Counted from the first letter of the stretch, positions 16,332 through 26,299 are shown. The stretch: 64,000 nucleotides of DNA from Yanghanlia sp047501535 (GCF_047501535.1 NZ_JAZDRJ010000002.1:186001-250000), one strand, 5' to 3'. Notes: generated by a model not told the origin, from the sequence alone. Numbers and translations: made by a program.

Positions 16332-18321
16332 ACCTCGATCACGTTTTGTCCGTTCTGCCGTTATCGTGCTTTTGGCCTTGGGGTTGCTCAGCGGATGCTC
16401 AGTGCTCAGATCATTCGACGCGGCAGTGGGAGTCCGGGAAATTGAGCCCAAAGAATACATCACCCTTAAGCGGGGCGACATTTTCACAACCGGACAACCG
16501 AGCGCCGCAACACAGGAGACCGTCACCGTTGCAGGGCTGGACCAGGGCGTGTGCGCAAAGCTGAACACGGCTACACCCGAATGCCTCTACACGCTGGATG
16601 AGACTGCAGGTATCAGCGATGAACGGCGCCTGTCTGCACTGGCCGAACTCTGGACCCAACGCGCTTTATCTTCCAAAGCTGATTCATCAGACGACAGCCG
16701 CTTGCAGGCGTGGCTGGAAGCCGCTCGACATGCGTATGCCTATCTGTTCTTTACAGAACGTGATCCGCGTGACCGGGCTTTTGAGGATCGGCAAACACAA
16801 GTACGGGACTACTACAACGTAGCGGTACAACAGGTGGCAAGTCATCTGTTCATGCAGCGCAAACGACGCAGTCACCACTCACAAGCCGTTCAGAATACGG
16901 TGATCGCAGGCTGGACTATTCAGCCAGATTTATCCGCAATTCGCCTGCCCACCGACTTAGGCCCGCTAAGCGAACTGATACCCGCATCGTCTCTGTCTTT
17001 CAGCGGCCTGCGCAGCCAATACCGTCGGGACGGGTTCGGCGCTGAGTTGGTGGCGGTCATGAGTGAACCGCCACCCGAAAATGCGCCACTGAAAACGTCC
17101 GGCCCCGGGCCGCGACACCGGTATTACCCGACGCAGTCGACAGCGTGGAGTGAAATGCCTTACCCCGCCATCACTGCGCTGTTGCTCTTCCAAGGCGACA
17201 CGCTGGGGGAAGTGCTCACCACGCGCACGGTGACCTTGGCCGCTTATGACCCCTACGAATATGACGCGGTGTCCATACAAGGCCAACGCGTTCCGCTCGC
17301 CGCCCATTTCACCGCCGGGTACGGCCTCTGGTTGGTTCGATCTGATTTCAGCACACAATCTTTACGCACACTGCTGGGCCGCGAACACGGCATAGAGCGC
17401 CCTCATCTGTACTTGATGCAACCGTACGACCCCAACCGCCGAATCCTCCTCATGATCCATGGCTTGGCCAGCAGCCCAGAAGCCTGGGTAAACGTTGCGA
17501 ACGAAGTGATGGGCGACGAGGAACTACGACAGAATTTCCAAGTATGGCAGGTCTACTACCCCACCAATATGCCTATCGCGTTCAGTCACTACGAAATCCG
17601 CCGTGCCATTGATTCGGCTCTGACGCACTTCGACCCATCCGCCGAGCAGAACGCATCACGAGGCATGGTAGTAATCGGTCACAGCATGGGCGGCGTGATA
17701 TCACGACTCATGGTTTCCTCGTCGACAGACCAACTGTTGGAATCACTGCTCGAAGGTGCGGACCTGCCCGAACGGCGCCGCCAGCGAATCGAGACTCGTT
17801 TGAAACCGCCTCTCGTTTTCGAGCCCATGCCACAAATTGAACGCGCAATCTTCATTGCAGCGCCTCACCGCGGAACCGAGATCGCCGGCGGACGCTTGGG
17901 TCGTTGGCTGGCCGGCATGGTGCGTTTGCCTGTCAGGCTACTTGAACACCTAGGCGACATTCTGCAGGACGCACATGCCGGCACCCACGCTGGACGAACA
18001 GCCCCTCACATACCAAACAGCGTGGACAACCTCCGACAGGACGACCCTTTCATACGCGCAGCGGCCGATCTGCCGATATCACCTAAGGTACGCTATCACT
18101 CCATCATTGCAAGAGTGTCCGAGAACGGTGAGCTAATAACGACGGATGACGGCCTGGTACCCTACCGCAGTGCCCACCTTGCAGGTGCCGACTCAGAGAA
18201 AATCATCACTTCAGGCCACAGCGTGCAAGAAACCGCGGCAGCTATTCTGGAGCTGCGGCGCATCCTGCACGAAGACATTAAAGACTACTCAACCGGCGAC
18301 GCGGCTGAAGCGCTAAAGTAA
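16324..18321 (+). CDS. Alpha/beta-hydrolase lipoprotein (predicted lipase/esterase)
   Basis: 665 residues from an ATG at 16324 that overlaps the DUF4105 stop. A longer open frame from 16156 would bury the signal. The N-terminus is a lipoprotein signal with lipobox LLSGC (Cys25). Residues 30-360 have no domain I recognise. The C-terminal half is an alpha/beta hydrolase: oxyanion-hole HGLASSPEAW at about 379, nucleophile Ser454 in VVIGHSMGGVISRLM, likely acid in TTDDGLVPYRSAHL, and a terminal SGHSVQE histidine. RGTEIAG after the core resembles PGAP1- or lecithin-acyltransferase-like enzymes. It probably acts on lipids or esters while anchored in the envelope. The substrate is unknown. Confidence 0.85.
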   Translation: MTEPRSRFVRSAVIVLLALGLLSGCSVLRSFDAAVGVREIEPKEYITLKRGDIFTTGQPSAATQETVTVAGLDQGVCAKLNTATPECLYTLDETAGISDERRLSALAELWTQRALSSKADSSDDSRLQAWLEAARHAYAYLFFTERDPRDRAFEDRQTQVRDYYNVAVQQVASHLFMQRKRRSHHSQAVQNTVIAGWTIQPDLSAIRLPTDLGPLSELIPASSLSFSGLRSQYRRDGFGAELVAVMSEPPPENAPLKTSGPGPRHRYYPTQSTAWSEMPYPAITALLLFQGDTLGEVLTTRTVTLAAYDPYEYDAVSIQGQRVPLAAHFTAGYGLWLVRSDFSTQSLRTLLGREHGIERPHLYLMQPYDPNRRILLMIHGLASSPEAWVNVANEVMGDEELRQNFQVWQVYYPTNMPIAFSHYEIRRAIDSALTHFDPSAEQNASRGMVVIGHSMGGVISRLMVSSSTDQLLESLLEGADLPERRRQRIETRLKPPLVFEPMPQIERAIFIAAPHRGTEIAGGRLGRWLAGMVRLPVRLLEHLGDILQDAHAGTHAGRTAPHIPNSVDNLRQDDPFIRAAADLPISPKVRYHSIIARVSENGELITTDDGLVPYRSAHLAGADSEKIITSGHSVQETAAAILELRRILHEDIKDYSTGDAAEALK

Positions 18322-18327
18322 CCCCCC

Positions 18328-20157
18328 TCACTCCACCGTCACACTCTTAGCCAGATTCCGGGGTTTATCCACATCCGTCCCCCGTGCCACCGCTGTGTGA
18401 TAGGCCAGCAGCTGCAAGGGGATGGTGTGAAGAATGGGTGAGAGCTTGCCGTAGTTCTCGGGCATGCGAATGACATGCATGCCGTCGCCGCTGGCGATGC
18501 GGGTGTCGCTGTCGGCAAATACGTAAAGCTGGCCGCCTCGGGCGCGAACTTCCTGCATATTGGATTTAAGTTTTTCCAGAAGCTCGTCGTTGGGGGCAAT
18601 GGTGACGACCGGCATGGCCTCGGTTACCAATGCCAGGGGGCCATGCTTGAGTTCGCCTGCCGGGTAGGCTTCAGCATGGATGTAGCTGATTTCCTTGAGC
18701 TTAAGCGCGCCTTCCAAGGCAATTGGGTAATGCATGCCGCGGCCGAGAAACAAGGCGTGTTCCTTGCCGGCGAAGCGTTCGGCCCAGCTGATGATCTGTG
18801 GCTCCAGCGCCAGCACTGCGCCAATGGCCACGGGCAGGTGGCGTAAATCCTTGAGCAGTTTTTCTTCCGCTGCGGTTGTGATCCGCCCTTTAACCTGAGC
18901 CAGCGCCAGGGTCAGCAGGCACAACGCCGTCAGCTGCGTGGTAAACGCTTTAGTGGAAGCCACGCCTATCTCAACGCCTGCGCGGGTGATGTATTGCAGC
19001 TTGCATTCGCGCACCATGGCGCTGGTGGCCACATTGCAGATGGTCAGGGAATGCTCCATACCCAGACTGCGGGCATGTTTGAGCGCGGCCAGGGTGTCAG
19101 CGGTTTCGCCCGACTGCGAAATCGTTACGACCAGCGTGCGGGGGTTGGGCACGCTTTCGCGGTAACGGTATTCGCTGGCGATTTCCACATCGACGGGCAA
19201 CTTGGCGATTGCTTCAATCCAGTAGCGGGCGGTGAGGCCGGCGTAGTAGCTGGTGCCGCAAGCCAGAATCAACACGCGGTCAATTTCTTGGAAAATGGCT
19301 TGTGCGCCTTCGCCAAACAGTTCGGGCGAAATACTTTCAATATCCTGCAGGGTGTCGGCAACCGCACGGGGTTGCTCGAAGATTTCCTTCTGCATGTAGT
19401 GGCAGTAGGGGCCGAGATCTGCGGCGGCGGTATGCAGATGCACGGTATGGACTTCACGCTGTACCGGCTGCCCTTGAGCATCGACGATCTCGACATGTGT
19501 CAGATGCAAGTCGGCCACATCGCCATCTTCTAGGTAGATGATCTGGTCTGTTGTGCCCGCCAGCGCCAGAGCATCCGAGGCCAGGAAATTCTCACCTTCC
19601 CCCAGGCCCACGACCAAGGGTGAACCTTGGCGGGCCCCTACGATGCGGTGCGGTTCGTCGCGGCAGAAAACGGCGATGGCGTATGCACCCTGTAGGCGCA
19701 CAACGGCGGCTTGCAGAGCAGCAAAGAGGTCGCCCTCGTAGAGATGATCGACCAAATGCGCGATGACTTCCGTATCCGTCTGGCTTTCGAACACATAACC
19801 GACACGGCTCAGTTCAGCGCGTAATTCGTCGTGGTTTTCAATAATGCCGTTATGCACCAGAGCGATGCGGGATTCGCCGCCCTTGCCGGAAAAATGCGGG
19901 TGAGCGTTATGGGTGGCAGGCGCGCCATGGGTGGCCCAGCGAGTGTGGGCAATCCCCGTCCGGCCTTCCATGCCTTCCGCTTCCAGCTGCTTGACGAGTT
20001 CCGCCACCCGCTGCGTGCTGCGCGCCCGCTTGAGCACGCCCTCTGCATGCACGGCGATTCCGCAGGAGTCATACCCCCGGTATTCCAGCCTTTTGAGCCC
20101 TTCCAGAAGGATGGGCGTCATGTCCTGTTGCCCCACTGCGCCGACGATTCCACACAT
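18328..20157 (-). CDS. glmS: Glutamine--fructose-6-phosphate aminotransferase
   Basis: It makes glucosamine-6-phosphate from fructose-6-phosphate and glutamine, the entry to UDP-GlcNAc for peptidoglycan and LPS. From the ATG at 20157 it has 609 residues, the E. coli length. That start gives MCGIVGAVG, in which Cys becomes the N-terminal nucleophile. The open frame runs further upstream, but such an extension would destroy the mechanism. The glutaminase domain includes TRWATHGAPATHNAHPH. Two SIS domains follow, with ACGTSYYAGLTARYWIE and TISQSGETADTLAALKHA, and the usual end PRNLAKSVTVE is kept. It is convergent with the hydrolase gene, only 6 bp away. No glmS ribozyme is expected in this phylum. 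Confidence 0.98.
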   Translation of the reverse strand: MCGIVGAVGQQDMTPILLEGLKRLEYRGYDSCGIAVHAEGVLKRARSTQRVAELVKQLEAEGMEGRTGIAHTRWATHGAPATHNAHPHFSGKGGESRIALVHNGIIENHDELRAELSRVGYVFESQTDTEVIAHLVDHLYEGDLFAALQAAVVRLQGAYAIAVFCRDEPHRIVGARQGSPLVVGLGEGENFLASDALALAGTTDQIIYLEDGDVADLHLTHVEIVDAQGQPVQREVHTVHLHTAAADLGPYCHYMQKEIFEQPRAVADTLQDIESISPELFGEGAQAIFQEIDRVLILACGTSYYAGLTARYWIEAIAKLPVDVEIASEYRYRESVPNPRTLVVTISQSGETADTLAALKHARSLGMEHSLTICNVATSAMVRECKLQYITRAGVEIGVASTKAFTTQLTALCLLTLALAQVKGRITTAAEEKLLKDLRHLPVAIGAVLALEPQIISWAERFAGKEHALFLGRGMHYPIALEGALKLKEISYIHAEAYPAGELKHGPLALVTEAMPVVTIAPNDELLEKLKSNMQEVRARGGQLYVFADSDTRIASGDGMHVIRMPENYGKLSPILHTIPLQLLAYHTAVARGTDVDKPRNLAKSVTVE

Positions 20158-20214
20158 ACCAATATCTCCATGAAGTGCCCGCCAATCATAAACCGGCCGA
20201 CCGCGGCTATTTGT

Positions 20215-20249
20215 AAAAAAAAAGCGTGCGCAGAATGTGCGCACGCTTT
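20215..20249 (-). terminator. Rho-independent terminator of the chemoreceptor gene
   Basis: On the minus strand, AAAGCGTGCGCA, a 5-nt loop and TGCGCACGCTTT run directly into a tract of Ts. It lies about 40 bp past the chemoreceptor stop and about 60 bp upstream of glmS, so it isolates glmS. Confidence 0.9.
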
Positions 20250-20287
20250 CTTGCCAGGGCCAAAGGTTCAGCGGCCCTGCCTTGAGC

Positions 20288-22183
20288 TTAGAACTCTTCC
20301 CAATCATCTTCCTTGGAAGTGCCCGGACCGTAGGTTGAGGAGCCATCGGAGGCTGTCACCGTGGCGGGCCCGGCCGCTGCGGCTGCGCCCAGGGCGGGCT
20401 TACGGCCCAAAGCCGGTGTTGCTGACGGCGCTGCGGGTTTGCGTGCCGCTTTGGGGGCCTCGCTGCGAGGTGCAGCAGCCCCACGGGTACCCGCACCATT
20501 TTGGCTGCTGCGCGTGTGGGCGGAGGCCGAACGGCTGGCTCGGGGCACCCCGTCTTCGATTGTGGCAGGCGGGACAGAAATAACCTGAGAAGCCTGACGC
20601 TGTGACGAGGACGCGCTGCTATCGACCTTGAAGACGCGCACCAGTTCCAGCAGCCTTTGAGCCTGGTCGTTCAGGCTGTCGGACGCTGCGGCACTTTGCT
20701 CAACCAAGGCTGCATTCTGTTGGGTGACGTCGCTCAACTGGAGTACAGCGTCGTTCACCTGAGAAATGCCGGAAGTCTGTTCAGATGTGGCGGCACTGAT
20801 TTCACTGATGAGATCGGTGACCTGCTTCACATCGGACACAATGCCAGCCATGGTTTCGCCGGCCACATCCACCAGCTTGCTGCCGTTTTCGACTTTCTCG
20901 ACGCTGTCGTCGATGAGTTCCTTGATGTCCTTGGCGGCGGCGGCAGACTTCTGCGCCAAGCTGCGGACTTCACCGGCCACCACTGCAAACCCACGCCCTT
21001 GCTCCCCGGCGCGCGCCGCTTCAACAGCCGCGTTCAGAGCCAGGATGTTCGTCTGGAAGGCGATGGAGTCAATGACGGTAATGATGTCCACAATCCGTTT
21101 GGAGGACTCATTAATGCCGGCCATGGTCTGAACCACATTGTTGACCACTTCGCCGCCATCTTCAGCAGAGCGACTGGCGGCCATCGCACGCTGTGCCGCC
21201 TGACGGGCGACGTCGGCGTTGTTTTTCACCGTACCCGCCAGCTCTTCCATAGCCGACGCGGTTTGCGTCAGGTTGGCTGCTTGTTCTTCCGTACGTTGAG
21301 AAAGATCCGTGTTACCCGCTGCGATTTGGCTGGCGCCGCTGGCGATGTTGTCGCTGCTGCTGATTACGGAACTCACCAATCGCCGCAGTGCATTCTGCAT
21401 AGCGGCCATGTTGGCCATCACGCTGTTCGGGGCGACGTTATCGATGTTGATATGAGTCGTAAGATCGCCTTGCGCAATCACGGCTGCCATGGCCGCCACT
21501 TCTGAGGGTTCGCCCCCCAACTGACGAGAAATAGAGCGTGCAATCAACACACCCAGCAATAACGCCACCACTACACCCGCCAAAGTCAGCACCAATGCGA
21601 CAAGAGCCGTCGCGTCGCGCACGCCGTCAATTTGGTCTTCAAAGGCCTGAGCATTGGCGCGCTTTTGATCAAGCATCTGCACCATGATTTCTTCGGCAGC
21701 ATTCCCCTTGGGACGTGCTTCGGTGGCGAGTATTTGACGGGCCTTGGTATCAGAGCCGAAATAGTTCTGGTTGAGCTGAGCCAGCACTTTGTTGTTGGCC
21801 GCCTCGTATTCATTTATCCGTTCTTGCAGGGTTCTATGGCGCTGCTGACCCAATTCAGACACAAAATACTGCCCGAGATCACGAGTGATGGTTTGCAAAT
21901 TGCGGAAGTGCTGCTGCATAAGCCTGACTTCTGCATCACGCTCCGCACCTGCAGGCGCCATCATGGCCCCTCTCAAAGCACGACCCGTGGCACGCAATTC
22001 AGCATCGGCCCTGCCGACCTGATAAAGGCCTTGAAGTTCAAAATCATGCATGTGCGCAGCCATGCCGTGAATGCGCTGGATGGAAGTCAGACTAACAACC
22101 CCGATGATGCCGGCGATGATGGCTACGAGAATAAAGCTCAAGGTGAGCTTGGTTCGTATCGTAAGACGGGAAAACCAATTCAT
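20288..22183 (-). CDS. Methyl-accepting chemotaxis protein (Tar/Tsr-like) with C-terminal CheR-tether pentapeptide
   Basis: A transmembrane chemoreceptor of 631 residues from the ATG at 22183. It has a first membrane helix (TKLTLSFILVAIIAGIIGVV), a periplasmic four-helix-bundle sensor, and a second helix near 190-215 (TALVALVLTLAGVVVALLLG). A HAMP domain follows, then the signalling domain with hairpin tip IAFQTNILALNAAVEAARAG. Methylation-region glutamine/glutamate pairs are present in the EEQAANLTQTASAMEELAG helix. After an Ala/Pro-rich linker of about 90 residues the protein ends in DDWEEF, an xWxxF tail like the NWETF site that binds CheR. A terminator lies downstream. The ligand is unknown. 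No che genes are nearby. Confidence 0.93.
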   Translation of the reverse strand: MNWFSRLTIRTKLTLSFILVAIIAGIIGVVSLTSIQRIHGMAAHMHDFELQGLYQVGRADAELRATGRALRGAMMAPAGAERDAEVRLMQQHFRNLQTITRDLGQYFVSELGQQRHRTLQERINEYEAANNKVLAQLNQNYFGSDTKARQILATEARPKGNAAEEIMVQMLDQKRANAQAFEDQIDGVRDATALVALVLTLAGVVVALLLGVLIARSISRQLGGEPSEVAAMAAVIAQGDLTTHINIDNVAPNSVMANMAAMQNALRRLVSSVISSSDNIASGASQIAAGNTDLSQRTEEQAANLTQTASAMEELAGTVKNNADVARQAAQRAMAASRSAEDGGEVVNNVVQTMAGINESSKRIVDIITVIDSIAFQTNILALNAAVEAARAGEQGRGFAVVAGEVRSLAQKSAAAAKDIKELIDDSVEKVENGSKLVDVAGETMAGIVSDVKQVTDLISEISAATSEQTSGISQVNDAVLQLSDVTQQNAALVEQSAAASDSLNDQAQRLLELVRVFKVDSSASSSQRQASQVISVPPATIEDGVPRASRSASAHTRSSQNGAGTRGAAAPRSEAPKAARKPAAPSATPALGRKPALGAAAAAGPATVTASDGSSTYGPGTSKEDDWEEF

Positions 22184-22341
22184 TATTAACAATTCCGTCG
22201 AGTAAGCAGAAGAAGGATCCCAGAAAAGGGTTTCCAGCAATCCCGGAACATTCTAACCTTTTGTATGGAATTGATAATGAAGGAACAAGCGGTAAGTATC
22301 CAAGCAACTCATCTGTTGGGCCGGCTGCGCCAAGCTGGTTT

Positions 22342-23403
22342 TCAAGCCTCCAGCCCCTGGCGGCCTTGGTAAAGCGCAAGATACCGGCTTGCCATCACAA
22401 CAGGGTCGTGCTCGCGCGCCACATAGCTTGCGGCTCGCTCAATCATGGTTGCCCTTAGGACGGGGTCATCCAACACCCGTGCCATGTTGGCGGCCAGGCT
22501 GGCAGGGTCTCCCACATCGCTGCTCAAGCCCCGCCCGTCAGCCAGCACTTCCGCCAAGCCCCCCGCATTGGTGGCCACAACGGGTACGCCATACAGAAAG
22601 GCGTCCAGCACGCTGCTGCCCAATGCTTCGTAGCGCGACGACAGCACAAAGACATCCATCAGCCGGTACAGGTTCTCTACGCCCTCCTGAAAGCCGGCAA
22701 AGCAGTAGACCGATTCCAGCCCCAGCTCACGCACACGCTGTCGAGCGGCTTCCTCCTGACTTCCGCCTGCGCCTAGATGCAGGAAAACGAAATCCTGGCG
22801 CTCAAGCGCCAGCGCATGCACGGCATCGATCAGCGTCAGAGGATCTTTCTCTTCAGTCAGTGCTGCTGCTGTGGCTAGCACGCGCTTTCCTTCAAGCTGA
22901 TGCTGGCGCGCAAAGGTTTGCAGATGTGCGGAATTCAGCGGACGCGCTTCCACTGCGCTGGGAATGACAACGACGTCCAGGCCCAGGCGGCGTGGTTCGG
23001 CCGCCGCCGCGTCGCTGATGGCCACCAGCACATCGGCTTGGCGCCACTTCCAAGCATTGCGCGACTCGTGCTTGCGCAGGGGAAATGCCGTGCGCCGCGT
23101 GAACACAATTCGGGTTTTTAACCAAGGGCGCAAGAATGCCAGCCAGCTCATCATATTGGCTGTTTGTGCATGCATGACATCGTATTGGCGGCGGCGTGAC
23201 AGCAGAAAGCGGCACACAGCGCTGATGCTTTCACATTCATGCACCAGGATATCCAACTCGGCAGCTCGCCTTGCCAGCTCGCCGCCTTTGCGCGCCAAGA
23301 GTTCTACCTGATGGCCCGCCAGCATGTGTTGGCGCAGGGTCAACAGCGTCTGGCGTTCACCGCCACGCCAGCCGCGTTCAAAATTCAGTTGCAAAATACG
23401 CAT
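22342..23403 (-). CDS. GT4-family glycosyltransferase
   Basis: A GT-B fold glycosyltransferase of 353 residues. The N-terminal acceptor domain starts MRILQLNFERGWRGGERQTL, where the GGxxR motif is typical of GT4. The C-terminal donor domain has VFVLSSRYEALGSSVLDAF followed by GVPVVATNAGGLAEV. The EALGSSVLD segment corresponds to the EX7E motif, with Asp in the second position. Such enzymes add sugars to LPS or exopolysaccharide from nucleotide donors on the cytoplasmic face of the membrane. It ends 159 bp before the chemoreceptor start and begins 12 bp after the MFS gene's stop, so it is probably co-transcribed with that exporter. Donor and acceptor are unknown. Confidence 0.88.
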   Translation of the reverse strand: MRILQLNFERGWRGGERQTLLTLRQHMLAGHQVELLARKGGELARRAAELDILVHECESISAVCRFLLSRRRQYDVMHAQTANMMSWLAFLRPWLKTRIVFTRRTAFPLRKHESRNAWKWRQADVLVAISDAAAAEPRRLGLDVVVIPSAVEARPLNSAHLQTFARQHQLEGKRVLATAAALTEEKDPLTLIDAVHALALERQDFVFLHLGAGGSQEEAARQRVRELGLESVYCFAGFQEGVENLYRLMDVFVLSSRYEALGSSVLDAFLYGVPVVATNAGGLAEVLADGRGLSSDVGDPASLAANMARVLDDPVLRATMIERAASYVAREHDPVVMASRYLALYQGRQGLEA

Positions 23404-23414
23404 GGAGTCGTTAC

Positions 23415-24818
23415 TCAGAAACGGGCGTCGGGGGTGGGGTCAAAGTGACGTATGACATTCACCGCTAGTGCTATCGCGGCGCAGCCTATCGCCACACTGA
23501 CACCGGCCACCGGGCCGTGAGCACTGCCAAGCTGGAAGGCCACGCCGACGAACGCCGTGCCCATGCCTTGCCCGAACACGCGCGTGGTGGCCTGCATTCC
23601 GCCCGCCGCGCCGCTGCGATGGCGCGGTATGCCGCCCAGCATGGCCCGGTTATTAGGCGTTTGGAAGAACCCGAAGCCCACCCCGGCGAAAAACATGCAT
23701 ATTAGCAACCAAGCCACCACGTTTTCGCCGCCGGCCAATATCACCCCGCCCAGGCCAAAAATCATGACAACGGAGCCCAGAGCACAAAGGATAGCCACTG
23801 GGAAACGCGCCGACATATAGGCGGAAACAGGCGCCATCAGCGCTCCGCCAACGGCCCACGCAGCCAGATACAAGCCGACCTGGGCATACGAGGCTTCATA
23901 AACCGCCTTGAAGTAGAAGGGTAAGGAGACAAATGCCGCCATCTGCGCGGCAAAGAAAAACGCCGAGGCCGCCACCGAATAACCGATGGAGCGAATACGC
24001 AACAGATCAACCGGCACAATCGGTGCGGCCTGCCCCCACGAGCGCCGTACCAACCCCCAAGCGATCAGGGCCGCCACCAGCAAACACAATGTGGCCTGTA
24101 CCGCATCGCGACCCAGGGTTTCCAGCCCGTAAAGCGCTAAGGCAAACAACACGGCGCTCAAGGCGCAGGCAGTCCAGTCGAAAGGGCCCCTGCGGCGCGG
24201 GATATCCGGCAGGAAATGCAAGCCCATATAAGCCACCAGCCCCAGCGGAACATTCACCAAGAAGATGGCTTGCCAGGAAAACCACTGCAGCAACATAGCG
24301 CCCAAGGTAGGCCCCAGCACCGCCATAATGCCCACCGTAAAGGCATTGAGACTAATGCCCACACTCAACTTGGCGAGCGGGTAGGTATTACGCAATATGC
24401 CGCCGAACAAGCACATCAGCATGGCGGAACCCAAGCCCTGACCCACCCTGGAAATCACGAGATGCGTCATGCTGGAAGATAGCGCCGCCGAGACCGAAGC
24501 AGCCAGAAACACAACCAGGCCCAGCCCGAACATCAGCCGGAAGCCGATGCGTTCCGCCAGCGCTGACAACGGCAGTAAACACCCCACTACTGTAAGGCTG
24601 TAGGCCAGCACCACCCACACAGACTGACTGGCAGGGATGCCGAGCGAGTTGGAAATAGCGGGCAGGGCCACATTCGACATGCTGGAGTCGAACACCGTGA
24701 TGGTGATGCCCAGCAAAAGAACGGCCGCCGACCAATGGCGACGGGGTACGGGCAAGCCGTCGGAGGCCGATGTGTCAGCTTCCGATTTATCCCGATGTTT
24801 CTGGGCTTTTCTTACCAC
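23415..24818 (-). CDS. MFS transporter, DHA2-type drug/proton antiporter
   Basis: A membrane exporter of 467 residues with about 14 hydrophobic helices. It opens with a 28-residue charged cytoplasmic tail, then SAAVLLLGITITVFDSSMSN and VALPAISNSLGIPASQSVWV, the typical first helix and loop of the DHA2 (EmrB/QacA) group. Motif A appears as LSALAERIGFRLMFGLGL, and motif C-like glycine-rich sequence occurs in NAFTVGIMAVLGPTLGAML. The start is a GTG with AGAAGGGG upstream. It lies just upstream of the glycosyltransferase and 108 bp from glmU. No MFP (EmrA) partner is present. Substrate unknown. Confidence 0.88.
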   Translation of the reverse strand: MVRKAQKHRDKSEADTSASDGLPVPRRHWSAAVLLLGITITVFDSSMSNVALPAISNSLGIPASQSVWVVLAYSLTVVGCLLPLSALAERIGFRLMFGLGLVVFLAASVSAALSSSMTHLVISRVGQGLGSAMLMCLFGGILRNTYPLAKLSVGISLNAFTVGIMAVLGPTLGAMLLQWFSWQAIFLVNVPLGLVAYMGLHFLPDIPRRRGPFDWTACALSAVLFALALYGLETLGRDAVQATLCLLVAALIAWGLVRRSWGQAAPIVPVDLLRIRSIGYSVAASAFFFAAQMAAFVSLPFYFKAVYEASYAQVGLYLAAWAVGGALMAPVSAYMSARFPVAILCALGSVVMIFGLGGVILAGGENVVAWLLICMFFAGVGFGFFQTPNNRAMLGGIPRHRSGAAGGMQATTRVFGQGMGTAFVGVAFQLGSAHGPVAGVSVAIGCAAIALAVNVIRHFDPTPDARF

Positions 24819-24925
24819 CCCTACCCCTTCTTACACCCAATAACTTAGCCCCGACAACCACAGCGACAGGCCAGTAACGTGTACGGCCTGTTCAGCTGTT
24901 TCTACACACCTCAGTCACAGCGGAT

Positions 24926-26299
24926 TCAGACTTTCTTTTGCGGCCGTTGCCAGTTCTCAACGGTAGTTTGCTGTGCACGGGATAACGTCAGTTTCCCCGC
25001 AGGCGCATCGCGCGTCAATGTTGTACCGGCAGCCAGCGTCGCACCTTTGCCTACCGTAACAGGCGCCACCAATTGAGTATCTGAACCGATGAAGACATCG
25101 TCTTCAATAATCGTGCGATGCTTGTTCACCCCATCATAATTACACGTGATGGTGCCGGCGCCAACATTGACCCGTTCGCCAATCAGCGCATCGCCAATAT
25201 AGGCCAAATGATTTGCCTTGGAACCTGCGCCCAAGACGCTTTTCTTGATTTCGACAAAGTTGCCAACATGCGCCTCAGGGCCGATCTGCGCACCAGGCCG
25301 CAAGCGGGCGTACGGCCCCAGAACAGCGCTGGCGGCAACCGAGGCGTCATCAATGTGGGTGTAGGCTTCGATGCGGGTGCCGGCTCCCACCACGGCATTG
25401 CGCAGCACGCAGTGTGGGCCGACGTGCACGCCATCCGCCAGCTCGACCCGCCCTTCGAACACGCAGCCTACGTCGATGAAAACGTCGCGGCCACAAATGA
25501 GCTCGCCGCGCATATCAAAGCGCTCCGGGTCGGCCAGAGTGACGCCCGCCTCCAACTGGCGACGGGCCTGTTCACGCTGCCATGCGCGTTCCAGTTCAGC
25601 TTGTTGCACCCGGCTGTTAACGCCCAGCGTTTCCCAGGCGGAAGAGGGCTGAGCCGCCCGTACGGGCACGGCGTCGGCCACCGACAAAGCGACGATGTCG
25701 GTCAGATAGTATTCGCCCTGGGCGTTATCGTTAGTAATGCGCCCCAGCCAATCTCGCAGTTGGGCGGTTGGCGCGGCAAGTATGCCGGTATTCACTTCGT
25801 TAATAGCCAGTTCGGAATCGGACGCATCTTTGTGTTCGACAATGCGTGCAATATCGCCGGCCTCAGTGCGCACAATGCGGCCGTACCCTGCGGGGTCAGC
25901 GACTTTTTCAGTCAATAGCGCCAGGCCTTCCCCACGGACTTGCAGCAAGCGCTGCAAAGTCTCAGCTTGCACCAGTGGCACGTCGCCATACAACACCAAC
26001 GTGGCATGTTCAGGGCTATCGCCCCCCACCAGATAAGGCAAAGCTTGCTGCACCGCATGCCCCGTTCCGTGCTGGGGACTTTGCAAAGCAAAAACGATGT
26101 CTTCCTGACCGGCAAAAGCCGCCTGCACTCGTTCGGCGCCATGACCGGCCACCACCACGATGCGCTCCGGCTGCAATTGACGTGCGTTGCCCAGCACATG
26201 GGCCAGCATGGGCTGGCCGGCAATGCGATGCAGGACTTTGGGAAGGTCGGACTGCATGCGCTTACCCAGGCCAGCAGCAAGGATGACGATATTCAGCAT
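24926..26299 (-). CDS. glmU: Bifunctional GlmU: glucosamine-1-P acetyltransferase / GlcNAc-1-P uridyltransferase
   Basis: It performs the last two steps to UDP-GlcNAc. It has 457 residues, as in E. coli. The N-terminal pyrophosphorylase has ILAAGLGKRMQSDLPKVLH (residues 5-23) and VLYGDVPLV. The C-terminal left-handed beta-helix has hexapeptide repeats, with GNFVEIKKSVLGAGSKANHL, YIGDALIGERVNVGAGTI and TCNYDGVNKHRTIIEDDVFIG holding the acetyltransferase residues. It lies in the same strand block as glmS about 5 kb away, so the pathway genes are near but not in one operon. Expression is presumably constitutive. No regulatory site was recognised. Confidence 0.98.
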   Translation of the reverse strand: MLNIVILAAGLGKRMQSDLPKVLHRIAGQPMLAHVLGNARQLQPERIVVVAGHGAERVQAAFAGQEDIVFALQSPQHGTGHAVQQALPYLVGGDSPEHATLVLYGDVPLVQAETLQRLLQVRGEGLALLTEKVADPAGYGRIVRTEAGDIARIVEHKDASDSELAINEVNTGILAAPTAQLRDWLGRITNDNAQGEYYLTDIVALSVADAVPVRAAQPSSAWETLGVNSRVQQAELERAWQREQARRQLEAGVTLADPERFDMRGELICGRDVFIDVGCVFEGRVELADGVHVGPHCVLRNAVVGAGTRIEAYTHIDDASVAASAVLGPYARLRPGAQIGPEAHVGNFVEIKKSVLGAGSKANHLAYIGDALIGERVNVGAGTITCNYDGVNKHRTIIEDDVFIGSDTQLVAPVTVGKGATLAAGTTLTRDAPAGKLTLSRAQQTTVENWQRPQKKV

